DNA of 64,000 bases from the NCBI GenBank assembly GCA_026417135.1, contig JAOADV010000002.1:136985-200984 (forward strand). Direction: 5' to 3'. Each line of letters starts with the position of its first letter. Position 1 is the stretch's first letter. Below are positions 20,779 through 27,978 of the stretch, piece after piece. Under the pieces are notes generated by a model, which did not search any database, had not been told where the DNA came from, and saw only the letters and a list, made by a program, of their open reading frames with translations. A program made the translations under genes and the position numbers. This DNA is from Ignavibacteria bacterium. GTDB taxonomy: Bacteria; Bacteroidota; Ignavibacteria; Kapaibacteriales; UBA2268.

Positions 20779-21618
20779 ATGGTTTGGTTTTTACGTTCGA
20801 AAGAGAACATCGAAAGTGAAAAATCCAAAGAGATGCCAGATGGACTTTGGACAAAATGTCCATCTTGCAACGAAATTATCTTCAAGAAACAATTAGAAGA
20901 AAATTTTTTCACTTGCATTAAATGTGGACATCATTATCGAATTGGGGTCAAGGAATACATTGGTATTTTGCTCGACGAAGGTTCCTTTGTTGAAATAAAT
21001 AGTAATTTAACTTCTGCCGACCCGTTAAATTTCTACGATTCTAAAGCATACACTGAGAGAATTGCTCAAGCAATTGCAAGCACAAATTTAAACGAAGCCT
21101 TAGTTACTGGTATGGGTTCTATTGATAAAATTCCTGTTGGGATTGGTTTTATGAGCTTCAACTTTATTGGTGGAAGTATGGGCTCTACTGTAGGTGAAAA
21201 ATTCTTTCGGCTAACTCGCCTTTGTATCGAAAAATCTTTGCCCCTAATAATTGTATGTGCTTCGGGAGGGGCAAGAATGCAAGAGGCTGCTCTTTCACTT
21301 ATGCAAATGGCAAAAACATCTGCTGTGTTGACTGAATTAGCCGAAGCAAGGTTGCCATACATTAGTGTTTTGACAGACCCAACAACAGGAGGAGTTACTG
21401 CGTCTTATGGTATGCTCGGCGATGTCATTCTCGCCGAACCCGGTGCATTAATTGGTTTTGCTGGACCAAGAGTTATCGAGCAAACCATTAAAAGAAAATT
21501 GCCACCGAATTTTCAGAGGGCTGAATTTCTTCTCGAAAAAGGTTTTGTCGATTCTGTAGTGCCTCGAAAGGATTTAAAGAAAACAATTGCAACTATCCTT
21601 CGATGGTTTCAAAATTAG
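20779..21618 (+). CDS. accD: Acetyl-CoA carboxylase carboxyltransferase subunit beta
   Basis: The beta subunit (279 aa) of acetyl-CoA carboxylase, which makes malonyl-CoA with AccA, AccB and AccC. An N-terminal four-cysteine zinc ribbon ('CPSCNEIIFKK...CIKCGHHYRIG') is followed by the crotonase-like carboxyltransferase domain with 'CASGGARMQEAALSLMQMAKT' split by the oxyanion-hole glycines, and 'DPTTGGVTASYGMLGDVILAE'. Length and order are normal. It supplies the substrate for the fab genes at the start of the window but is transcribed separately. Confidence 0.96.
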   Translation: MVWFLRSKENIESEKSKEMPDGLWTKCPSCNEIIFKKQLEENFFTCIKCGHHYRIGVKEYIGILLDEGSFVEINSNLTSADPLNFYDSKAYTERIAQAIASTNLNEALVTGMGSIDKIPVGIGFMSFNFIGGSMGSTVGEKFFRLTRLCIEKSLPLIIVCASGGARMQEAALSLMQMAKTSAVLTELAEARLPYISVLTDPTTGGVTASYGMLGDVILAEPGALIGFAGPRVIEQTIKRKLPPNFQRAEFLLEKGFVDSVVPRKDLKKTIATILRWFQN

Positions 21619-22376
21619 TCTCTTATTTTATCATAACCTTAACTTCATTACTTGCATTTTTGAATGCAAAGGAAAAGTATAATATTTTCAAAGTCGAAGG
21701 AATTGAAATTTGTTATAATTTTCCTATTAATCAGATATCAAAGGATTTTTTCGATACCTACAACAAATTTTCAAAATCGGGGGCATACGAGTTTAACTTC
21801 AAGAATTTTCCTTCAATTAAAGTCGATTTCAAGCTTCCTTGGAATTTTAATATAACTTTGGGATTCGAGCGGATGTATTTAGGTTTTTTTTCATCTTTTG
21901 GTCGCGTAGATAATTTCTCATATCAGTCAATCTTTAGGTCTTATAGTGAAAATTTTGAGTTTGTATTTTTCCCAGTAGCTTTTTCGTTCCATTTCGCACC
22001 TTATCCAGCGGATTTTTACAGTGTATTCCATTTCCAACTTGGTGCATCGTTCGATAAAGTAAAATGGGTCGAAACAGTTGACTCTGAATTCGATTCTGAC
22101 CCCTTGCAAGGAACAAAAACCGTTAATATTCGTCAAGTTTCACCTTTCCTCGGCGTTGGCTTTAAGGTGGTCTATCCGTTTGACATAATTACGGCGGACC
22201 AAGTTCTCGATTATTTTTTTTTCGAAGCAAAAGTCAACCTTGCTTATCGAAGAATGAAACTTTTCACATCTATTACCGATAGAGAAAAAATTGATGGATT
22301 TGTAATGGTCCTACCATTTTCAATAACCTTTGTTGTTGGTGTTCGTTTTGATACTCGTTCTCTTTTGGTGATTTAA
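21603..22376 (+). CDS. Predicted exported beta-barrel-like protein, unknown function
   Basis: A 257-residue protein that I do not recognise. It begins with a signal peptide ('MVSKLVSYFIITLTSLLAFLNA') and continues as alternating beta strands rich in aromatic residues, like a small outer-membrane barrel ('FDIITADQVLDYFFFEAKVNLAYRR' region, final strands 'FSITFVVGVRFDTRSLLVI'). The start overlaps the end of accD by 16 bases, so it is probably translated from the same message. No homologue is claimed. Confidence 0.55.
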   Translation: MVSKLVSYFIITLTSLLAFLNAKEKYNIFKVEGIEICYNFPINQISKDFFDTYNKFSKSGAYEFNFKNFPSIKVDFKLPWNFNITLGFERMYLGFFSSFGRVDNFSYQSIFRSYSENFEFVFFPVAFSFHFAPYPADFYSVFHFQLGASFDKVKWVETVDSEFDSDPLQGTKTVNIRQVSPFLGVGFKVVYPFDIITADQVLDYFFFEAKVNLAYRRMKLFTSITDREKIDGFVMVLPFSITFVVGVRFDTRSLLVI

Positions 22377-22410
22377 TTAATCAATTTTGTTTAATTAACA
22401 AGGTGATATT

Positions 22411-22698
22411 ATGCATACAAAAGTAACATTTAGGCACCTCAAAGCAAAACCAGAATTACAAGAAGCTGCGATTGACGCTATCAAAAAAATGGAGAAGTTT
22501 TCGGGTCAAATAACAAGTGCAAGTGTAGAATTCACTTCCGATAGCGAACAAAAGGTCCAATTCACTTTAAACGTTCAAGGGAATACACTTGTTGTTTGCG
22601 AAAGTTCAGAGGATTTGATGAAAGCATTACGAGTTGCCACCGATAAGATGATTCGTCAGTTGAAAAAATATAAAGGTAAACAAATTGATAAAAACTGA
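22411..22698 (+). CDS. hpf: Ribosome hibernation promoting factor
   Basis: A short-type HPF/RaiA (95 aa) that binds the 30S decoding site and helps silence ribosomes in stationary phase. The family pattern is visible: 'HLKAKPELQEAAIDAIKKMEKF', the strand 'VQFTLNVQGNTLVV', and 'EDLMKALRVATDKMIRQLKKYK' at the end. There is an AGGTGA ribosome site before the ATG. The gene is closed by a strong intrinsic terminator at 22721-22749. Confidence 0.92.
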   Translation: MHTKVTFRHLKAKPELQEAAIDAIKKMEKFSGQITSASVEFTSDSEQKVQFTLNVQGNTLVVCESSEDLMKALRVATDKMIRQLKKYKGKQIDKN

Positions 22699-22720
22699 AA
22701 GTATGTGTTGGAATTTTTTT

Positions 22721-22749
22721 AAAAGGCTGTCGAAACGACAGCCTTTTTT
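22721..22749 (+). terminator. Intrinsic terminator after hpf
   Basis: A 12-base stem (AAAAGGCTGTCG, 22721-22732, with its complement from 22736) closes a three-base loop and runs into a T-tract; an upstream T-run makes it potentially bidirectional. It separates hpf from the peroxidase/Rieske operon. Confidence 0.92.
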
Positions 22750-22759
22750 GTTTTCAGAA

Positions 22760-22790
22760 TTTGGATTTCTCATTTAAGTTATTAATTTTG
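22760..22790 (+). promoter_or_regulatory. Promoter for the peroxidase/Rieske operon
   Basis: TTTG (22760-22763), a 19-base spacer and TAATTTTG (22783-22790) match the Bacteroidota promoter exactly. Transcription should begin near 22795, only a few bases before the first ATG (22801). This slightly favours the next ATG at 22813 as the real start. Confidence 0.55.
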
Positions 22791-22800
22791 AGTCCGTCCA

Positions 22801-23883
22801 ATGCGTAGGAAAATGATTAGAAGTGGTTATAGTTTTTCAATCCTGCTTTTCGAGATTCTTTTTGTGTTTTCCCTTGTTCTTTTTTACAGTTGCGAAAAGC
22901 CGGCGGCCACTTCCAATCTTTCAGAAGAGAAAGATTTCTCCGTACCACCAAAGGGTTTCCCACCTATACCTTTCCCAAAAGAAAATCCTTATTCAAGGGC
23001 AAAATTTGAACTTGGGCGCCGATTGTTTTACGAGAAACTTTTGGTTCGCGATAGTTCTTTCAAATCTTGTTCACATTGTTTAAAGCAAGAATACAACTTC
23101 GACAACAATATTCCAAATACTCTTGGATATAACAGGATTGCTGAATTTCGCACAACTATGACCTTGACTAATGTTGCTTACTATCCGCGACTTTTTTGGG
23201 ATGGTCGCTTAGAAGGAGCACAGATTGAGCGTGTAGCCTATAGAAGTATGTTCTTACCATATATATTTGGGAACGACACCAATGTGATTAATTCAAGACT
23301 TACAAACCATCCAATATATCCCAAATTATTTCGAGAGACTTTTGGAGAAAATGCCAAACCTTCGGCTTGGTTAGCTGCACAAGCAATAGCAACATTCGTG
23401 CGATGTTTAGTAAGTGGAAATTCAGCTTACGACAGATATATTCGCGGCGATTCCAATGCTTTGACAGCATCTCAAAAAAGGGGTATGGTTCTCTTTTTTA
23501 GTGAACGAACTAATTGCTCGGTGTGTCATTCAGGATTTCTGTTCTCTGACTTTAAATTTCATAATACTGGAAACACTTTACATTACTTCGATTTAGGCAG
23601 ATTTTACGTTACTGGTCGTTACGAAGATAGATATAAATTTATGACGCCTTCCTTAAGAAATGTTGAAGTTTCCGCTCCTTATATGCATCACGGAATGTTT
23701 AAAACATTAGAAGAAGTTTTGGAAAGTTACAATCGTGGCGGCTTCCCTTCCATAAATAAAGATAGTATTGTTAAACCATTGAATTTAAACGAACAAGAAA
23801 AGCAAGACTTAATAAATTTTCTAAAGTCTTTAACAGATTGGAATTTCTTAAGAAATCCAGACTTTTCTGAACCAAAGTGGTAA
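22801..23883 (+). CDS. Di-heme cytochrome c peroxidase family lipoprotein lacking the first heme histidine
   Basis: A 360-residue member of the bacterial cytochrome c peroxidase/MauG family. A lipoprotein signal ends at 'LVLFYSC', so it is membrane anchored. The second heme motif is intact (CSVCH, residues 239-243). At the first heme position the sequence is CSHCL (residues 90-94): both cysteines are kept but the axial histidine is leucine. 'FWDGR' and 'TPSLRNVEVSAPYMHHG' are typical of the family. The next gene is a close paralogue with both motifs. It may be a mono-heme electron carrier or have an altered active site; catalytic activity is doubtful. An alternative start is the ATG at 22813. 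Confidence 0.88.
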   Translation: MRRKMIRSGYSFSILLFEILFVFSLVLFYSCEKPAATSNLSEEKDFSVPPKGFPPIPFPKENPYSRAKFELGRRLFYEKLLVRDSSFKSCSHCLKQEYNFDNNIPNTLGYNRIAEFRTTMTLTNVAYYPRLFWDGRLEGAQIERVAYRSMFLPYIFGNDTNVINSRLTNHPIYPKLFRETFGENAKPSAWLAAQAIATFVRCLVSGNSAYDRYIRGDSNALTASQKRGMVLFFSERTNCSVCHSGFLFSDFKFHNTGNTLHYFDLGRFYVTGRYEDRYKFMTPSLRNVEVSAPYMHHGMFKTLEEVLESYNRGGFPSINKDSIVKPLNLNEQEKQDLINFLKSLTDWNFLRNPDFSEPKW

Positions 23884-23952
23884 ATGAAATCACCTAATTT
23901 CAAATTAAATAAAGCAATTAACTAAATTTCTTTGGAAATTTTAAATGGGCGA

Positions 23953-23987
23953 CAATATTAGAAACCTTCGATTTCTAATTAATATTG
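23953..23987 (+). repeat. Imperfect inverted repeat between the two peroxidase genes
   Basis: TTAGAAA (23958-23964) pairs with TTTCTAA (23972-23978) around loop CCTTCGA. An outer stem pairs CAATA (23953-23957) with TATTG (23983-23987) across a small bulge. No T-tract follows, so it is not a standard terminator. It touches the upstream element of the next promoter. Confidence 0.5.
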
Positions 23988-24015
23988 GTTCAAGTTGATA
24001 GTTTTTTTAAATTTG
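23985..24015 (+). promoter_or_regulatory. Candidate internal promoter for the second peroxidase gene
   Basis: TTG (23985-23987), a 20-base spacer and TAAATTTG (24008-24015) fit the Bacteroidota pattern; the leader to the ATG at 24043 would be about 23 bases. It suggests that the second peroxidase and the Rieske genes can be expressed apart from the first. Confidence 0.45.
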
Positions 24016-24042
24016 TTAGTGTAATTTTTGAAGATTAATGTT

Positions 24043-25086
24043 ATGAATAAAACAGTTATATTAAAAATACTTTTGTTTTTTTTGATTCTCTTTCTTTTCA
24101 TTTGTTGCGAAAATTCAATAAAAGAGCCAAAGGATTACGAGTTCAATTATTCATCTCCTCCGCCAGGTTTCCCTCCAATTCCTTTTCCAGTTGATAACCC
24201 TTTCTCGAGTTCGAAGGAAAAGCTCGGACGATATCTGTTCTTCGAAAAAATACTTTCGCGAGATTCATCATTCAGCTGTGCAAGTTGTCATAATCCAAAA
24301 TATGCCTTTGCTGGAAATGTTCCAAATCCATTAACTATCAATAAATTTCCATTATTTAGAAATACTCTCTCTTTAGTTAATGTTGCTTATCGAAGGACAT
24401 TAGGATGGAGTGGGGAAGATATTACATTAGAGCATGCTATATATAATGATTTTTTCAGCCCACTTTTTTTCGATAACGATACAAATGTAATATTTCAAAG
24501 ACTGAGCAGTCATCCATTTTACCCGAAGATGTTCGAGGAAGCATTTGGAAAAGGAGTCAAACCTTATCCATACCTAGCTGCCAAAGCGATTGCAACATTT
24601 GTTCGAACACTCGTCTCTGGAAATTCTCAATACGATAAATATCTACGCGGCGACTCGAATGCTTTAACAACTAAGCAAAAGTTGGGGATGAGTCTATTTT
24701 TTAGCGAAAGAACAAAATGTTCGTTTTGTCACAGCGGCTTTTTATTTACTAATGAAAAATTCCACAATACCGGTACAACACCACACTATTTTGACTTTGG
24801 AAGGTACTACGTTACTGGAAAATTGGAAGACCGAAGTAAACTCAAGACTCCTTCGTTAAGAAATGTGGCTTTGACGGCTCCATACATTCACGATGGAACA
24901 ATGAGAACCCTTTGGGATGTAATTGAAAATTATAGCCGTGGAGGTTTTCCTTTTTTCAATAAGGATACAATAATTAAACCTTTAAACTTGACATACGAAG
25001 AAAAGGAAGCTCTTGTCGAATTTCTTAAAGCATTAACAGATATGGAATTTATCAACTCTCCACGCTTTAAAAGTTTTGGCTATTGA
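24043..25086 (+). CDS. Di-heme cytochrome c peroxidase family lipoprotein
   Basis: A 347-residue peroxidase/MauG-family protein with a lipoprotein signal ending at 'FLFICC'. Both c-type heme motifs are complete: CASCH (79-83) and CSFCH (226-230). 'FHNTGTTPHYFDFGRYYVTGKLEDR' and 'TPSLRNVALTAPYIHDG' follow. Family members reduce hydrogen peroxide with electrons from small carriers or, in MauG-like cases, oxidise protein side chains. The start is the ATG at 24043; a TTG five codons upstream is in frame. It closely resembles the preceding gene over its full length, showing a tandem duplication. Confidence 0.9.
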   Translation: MNKTVILKILLFFLILFLFICCENSIKEPKDYEFNYSSPPPGFPPIPFPVDNPFSSSKEKLGRYLFFEKILSRDSSFSCASCHNPKYAFAGNVPNPLTINKFPLFRNTLSLVNVAYRRTLGWSGEDITLEHAIYNDFFSPLFFDNDTNVIFQRLSSHPFYPKMFEEAFGKGVKPYPYLAAKAIATFVRTLVSGNSQYDKYLRGDSNALTTKQKLGMSLFFSERTKCSFCHSGFLFTNEKFHNTGTTPHYFDFGRYYVTGKLEDRSKLKTPSLRNVALTAPYIHDGTMRTLWDVIENYSRGGFPFFNKDTIIKPLNLTYEEKEALVEFLKALTDMEFINSPRFKSFGY

Positions 25087-25140
25087 AATATTAATTATTC
25101 CTCTTCGTTTTTTTAGTAGAGATGTTGCCAAATTAAGCAG

Positions 25141-25908
25141 ATGATAGATAGGAGAGATATATTAAAGCTCCTCTTTACCGCTATTGTAACGACACCATTT
25201 TTTCCTCATAAAATTCTTGGGAAAATTACACCAGACCTTAAACAAAAGGGTGACTCTTTGTTGGGAATATATGGAATAAGTTTAATAGACTATCCCGATT
25301 TGCAAAAAATTTGGGGCTCTGTTCGTATTAAAATTCAAGGAACTCTAATGTTTTATCCTAAAGTAATTATTGTTCGAGTACCAAAGGAAGAATATAATGT
25401 GGAGTTTATTGCAATTTCTGAACGATGTCCCCACGAAGGTTTCATCGTAAAAGATTTCGACCCCGAGTTGAAAATATTTGAATGTCCTGGCCACGGGACT
25501 CTGTTCGACGTTACTGGAAAATATGTTTGGGGGCCAGCAGCCCGCGACCTCGAGAGAATACAGGTCGAATACAATGGAACTGACACAATTTATCTTGAAA
25601 TTCCACTTTATCCACATAATGTCGAAGACCTAAATCCAAAAGAGAATTTGAACATAAATTTAATACGCGATATAGTCTCTCAAGAAAAACCTACTATCGA
25701 ATTTCAAATGACATTGGAAACTGTCTCGAATATAAAGATAAGCCTTTATGACTCTTTGGGCCGCTTAGTCTCTACATTATTCGAAGGAAATACCGATAGT
25801 AGATATTTTTCTTTCCCAGTCAGCTACTTAAAAGATGGAATATATTTCTTGAGATTATTCTTGAATAATCAACCAAAGATTACCAAAAAAATTATTATTG
25901 CAAGGTGA
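25141..25908 (+). CDS. Rieske [2Fe-2S] protein with a C-terminal T9SS sorting domain
   Basis: 255 residues in three parts. The N terminus has a twin-arginine-like signal ('DRRDILKLLFTAIVTT'), as expected for a cofactor-containing exported protein. The middle is a Rieske domain with both ligand boxes, Cys96-x-His98 ('RCPHEG') and Cys115-x2-His118 ('CPGHGTLFD'). From about residue 182 it is a T9SS type A sorting domain ('SLYDSLGRLVSTLF' and 'LKDGIYFLRLF' are the diagnostic strands), which normally directs a protein through the outer membrane to the cell surface. The protein is thus predicted to be a surface or secreted electron carrier. Its stop overlaps the next start by 4 bases. Confidence 0.88.
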   Translation: MIDRRDILKLLFTAIVTTPFFPHKILGKITPDLKQKGDSLLGIYGISLIDYPDLQKIWGSVRIKIQGTLMFYPKVIIVRVPKEEYNVEFIAISERCPHEGFIVKDFDPELKIFECPGHGTLFDVTGKYVWGPAARDLERIQVEYNGTDTIYLEIPLYPHNVEDLNPKENLNINLIRDIVSQEKPTIEFQMTLETVSNIKISLYDSLGRLVSTLFEGNTDSRYFSFPVSYLKDGIYFLRLFLNNQPKITKKIIIAR

Positions 25909-26444
25909 AGATTAAAATAACGCGTAGGTTGTTTTTAAAGGAACTATCTGATTTAATAAAGGGTGTCGGTGTTAGTGTAGTTATTTTACCTTTGATATCT
26001 TGTGAAAATGATTGGATAGTTCCACCAAAAATTTCAGGGAAGAGCATAGAATTAGATTTGACAAACGAAAGAAGCGATATTTTAAACTTGCCAGTGCTTA
26101 ATTTTCTTGGCGCTGGCTTGACAAAGCAATTTGAGGAAGTTAACTATGGTATTCCAGTTATTATTGTTCGTTTTAAGCGAGAAAATAAAGAGGATGATTT
26201 CCTATGTTTTTCAGGGATGTGTACTCACGACCAATGCTTTGGAAAGAATAAGGTTCGCGCTCCCTTAAAAATAGAAACTTTAAGTAATGGAGAAAAAGTT
26301 TGCCGTGTTATATGCACTTGTCACGGGTCTGAATTCGATTTACTTAGTGGTGGAAAAGTTCTAAAAGGACCTGCAGAAAAACCTTTACGAAAATTCGAAT
26401 GCTCTTTTAATCCTTCAAAAAACATATTAACGATTTACTACTGA
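25905..26444 (+). CDS. Rieske [2Fe-2S] lipoprotein with a Tat-type signal
   Basis: A 179-residue Rieske protein. It begins at a GTG that overlaps the stop of the previous gene (GTGA). The N terminus has a good twin-arginine motif ('TRRLFLKEL') followed by a hydrophobic stretch ending in 'LPLISC', a lipobox, so it should be a Tat-exported lipoprotein. The cluster ligands are Cys106-x-His108 ('MCTHDQC') and Cys137-x2-His140 ('CTCHGSEFD'); extra cysteines between them may form the disulfide usual in high-potential Rieske proteins. It resembles the stand-alone Rieske subunits of quinol oxidising complexes, but no cytochrome b gene is nearby. Confidence 0.88.
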   Translation: MKIKITRRLFLKELSDLIKGVGVSVVILPLISCENDWIVPPKISGKSIELDLTNERSDILNLPVLNFLGAGLTKQFEEVNYGIPVIIVRFKRENKEDDFLCFSGMCTHDQCFGKNKVRAPLKIETLSNGEKVCRVICTCHGSEFDLLSGGKVLKGPAEKPLRKFECSFNPSKNILTIYY

Positions 26445-26833
26445 TGAAAAAGGCTTGTGGTCTTGTTTTCATAGCAATTGCATTGCTAACAAGTTGTAAT
26501 GAAACCTCGATTCATAATCCCGAAGAAATAATTATTCCAGATTCTAATGTTAGTTTTCAAAATCACGTTTTACCGGTATTGCGTTACTCTTGTGGATTGT
26601 CGTATTGCCACGGAGAAATAGCACCTCAAGCAAACGTAATGATATACGATTATTATACTCTGATGTTTTCTTATGGAGGTGCTCTTGTGATACCAAGGCA
26701 ACCCGATGGAAGTGTTCTTGTGCAAATTATCGAATACAGATTGCCACATAAACCCACAATTGTTTGGAAAATTACCGAGAATCAAAGGAAGGGAATACGC
26801 CGCTGGATTTTAGAAGGTGCGTTTAATAATTAA
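26444..26833 (+). CDS. Small lipoprotein with a cytochrome-c-like heme motif
   Basis: 129 residues. The signal ends in 'ALLTSC' (lipobox). 'NHVLPVLRYSCGLSYCHGE' holds a Cys-x4-Cys-His motif, a longer spacing than the usual CxxCH. The rest ('VIPRQPDGSVLVQII' and 'ITENQRKGIRRWILEGAFNN') matches the small cytochrome c-like lipoproteins of Bacteroidota, where the terminal 'I..W..EGA..N' helix is typical. Whether heme is attached to the x4 motif is uncertain. The ATG shares one base with the stop of the preceding Rieske gene, so the three last genes of the operon are coupled. Confidence 0.72.
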   Translation: MKKACGLVFIAIALLTSCNETSIHNPEEIIIPDSNVSFQNHVLPVLRYSCGLSYCHGEIAPQANVMIYDYYTLMFSYGGALVIPRQPDGSVLVQIIEYRLPHKPTIVWKITENQRKGIRRWILEGAFNN

Positions 26834-26891
26834 TTTTATTATTTTGTAATTCTTAGTGTAATAATATTTGAAAAAAATAAAGGAGCTTTTT

Positions 26892-27911
26892 ATGAAAAAG
26901 AATCTTACTTTGTATTTGGCAGTTGTTTTTATTCTTCTTTTGTTTGCTTGCGAAGAAAAGAAAAAAATTGCAGAAATCAAGGAAATAGAAACCTACAGCG
27001 ACCCCGCTATGGGATTTAGTATCGAATATCCGTCGAATTGGGAAATACAAAAATATCCCGGCGACCGTTTTCTGGCTTTTACCACGAAAACGGTAATTAA
27101 ACGCTTTCGCACTTTTGATTCAGACGGTGAATCTGGAGCTAAAATCGAACTATTGGTTATTAGACTAAAGGAAGGTCAAACGCTTGATTCAGTAATGGCA
27201 ATAAAACAGTTTACACCAGATACTTATTCCCCGCCAACCAAATTGACAATAGATGGGGTGGAAGCATTTAAGCAAGAATATCGTTTCCAACTTAATGATG
27301 GTGAATTCCAAGGCGAAATTTATTATGCCCAAAAAGACCCAAGAGTTGCGACCGTAATTTCTTTCGAAGCATTTGGAGGTACTTTTGGTTCTTATAAACC
27401 GTTTTTCGAACGTGTTTTGAGCTCGGTCAAGTTGGCATACCAACCAGAAGTTGCACCCGATACCGTGAAGAAGATTGTAGAAGCTCCACCGCCATCTCAA
27501 AACTTAATAAAATACGATGGCGATGGTTTTTCTATAAAAATTCCCGATAACTTCGATGTTCGAAATCCAAAAGTCGGAGGTGCTTTAAAATCTTATCAAT
27601 ATATAGGTGAAAGACGGCTTGATTGCGATATTCGGGTAGATATCTTCGACGCATCCAAGCAACAAAATCTTGAAAAGATAGTCGAAGATAATAAAGCTAA
27701 GCATAAAAATGCTGAACCCAGACCTACCACAATCGGTGGTGCAAAAGCATATTACTTTGAATACTCGCCGATAGCTAACGTTAAAAGTCGCGTTTATTAT
27801 GCAATTCACAATAATAAGCTTTATCGAGTAACATTGAATTGGTTTACTGGTGAAGAGCAATTATACAAACCAGTATTTGAAAATTCGATTAGCTCGTTCA
27901 AATTTCAATGA
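26892..27911 (+). CDS. Lipoprotein with two PsbP-like domains
   Basis: A 339-residue lipoprotein starting at the ATG at 26892, which has a good AGGAG site; a TTG eight codons upstream is in frame but unlikely. The signal ends in 'LLLFAC'. Two similar halves each begin with a 'GFSI.. P..(W/F)' motif ('DPAMGFSIEYPSNWEIQ' and 'DGDGFSIKIPDNFDVR') and run about 140 residues, like the PsbP/DUF1795 fold. Function unknown. It follows the redox operon by some 60 bases, but nothing links its function to it. Confidence 0.65.
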   Translation: MKKNLTLYLAVVFILLLFACEEKKKIAEIKEIETYSDPAMGFSIEYPSNWEIQKYPGDRFLAFTTKTVIKRFRTFDSDGESGAKIELLVIRLKEGQTLDSVMAIKQFTPDTYSPPTKLTIDGVEAFKQEYRFQLNDGEFQGEIYYAQKDPRVATVISFEAFGGTFGSYKPFFERVLSSVKLAYQPEVAPDTVKKIVEAPPPSQNLIKYDGDGFSIKIPDNFDVRNPKVGGALKSYQYIGERRLDCDIRVDIFDASKQQNLEKIVEDNKAKHKNAEPRPTTIGGAKAYYFEYSPIANVKSRVYYAIHNNKLYRVTLNWFTGEEQLYKPVFENSISSFKFQ

Positions 27912-27978
27912 ACTAATTTAATCGAAGGGCAAGGATTTAAGAAAAATTCGGTACAATAATCCAAAAGAAATTCTTAGG

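Noticed and set aside
22373-22400. TTAATTAA-type inverted repeat between the barrel gene and hpf
   Set aside because: Consists only of A/T palindromes expected by chance at this composition, and no GC stem or T-tract makes it a terminator.
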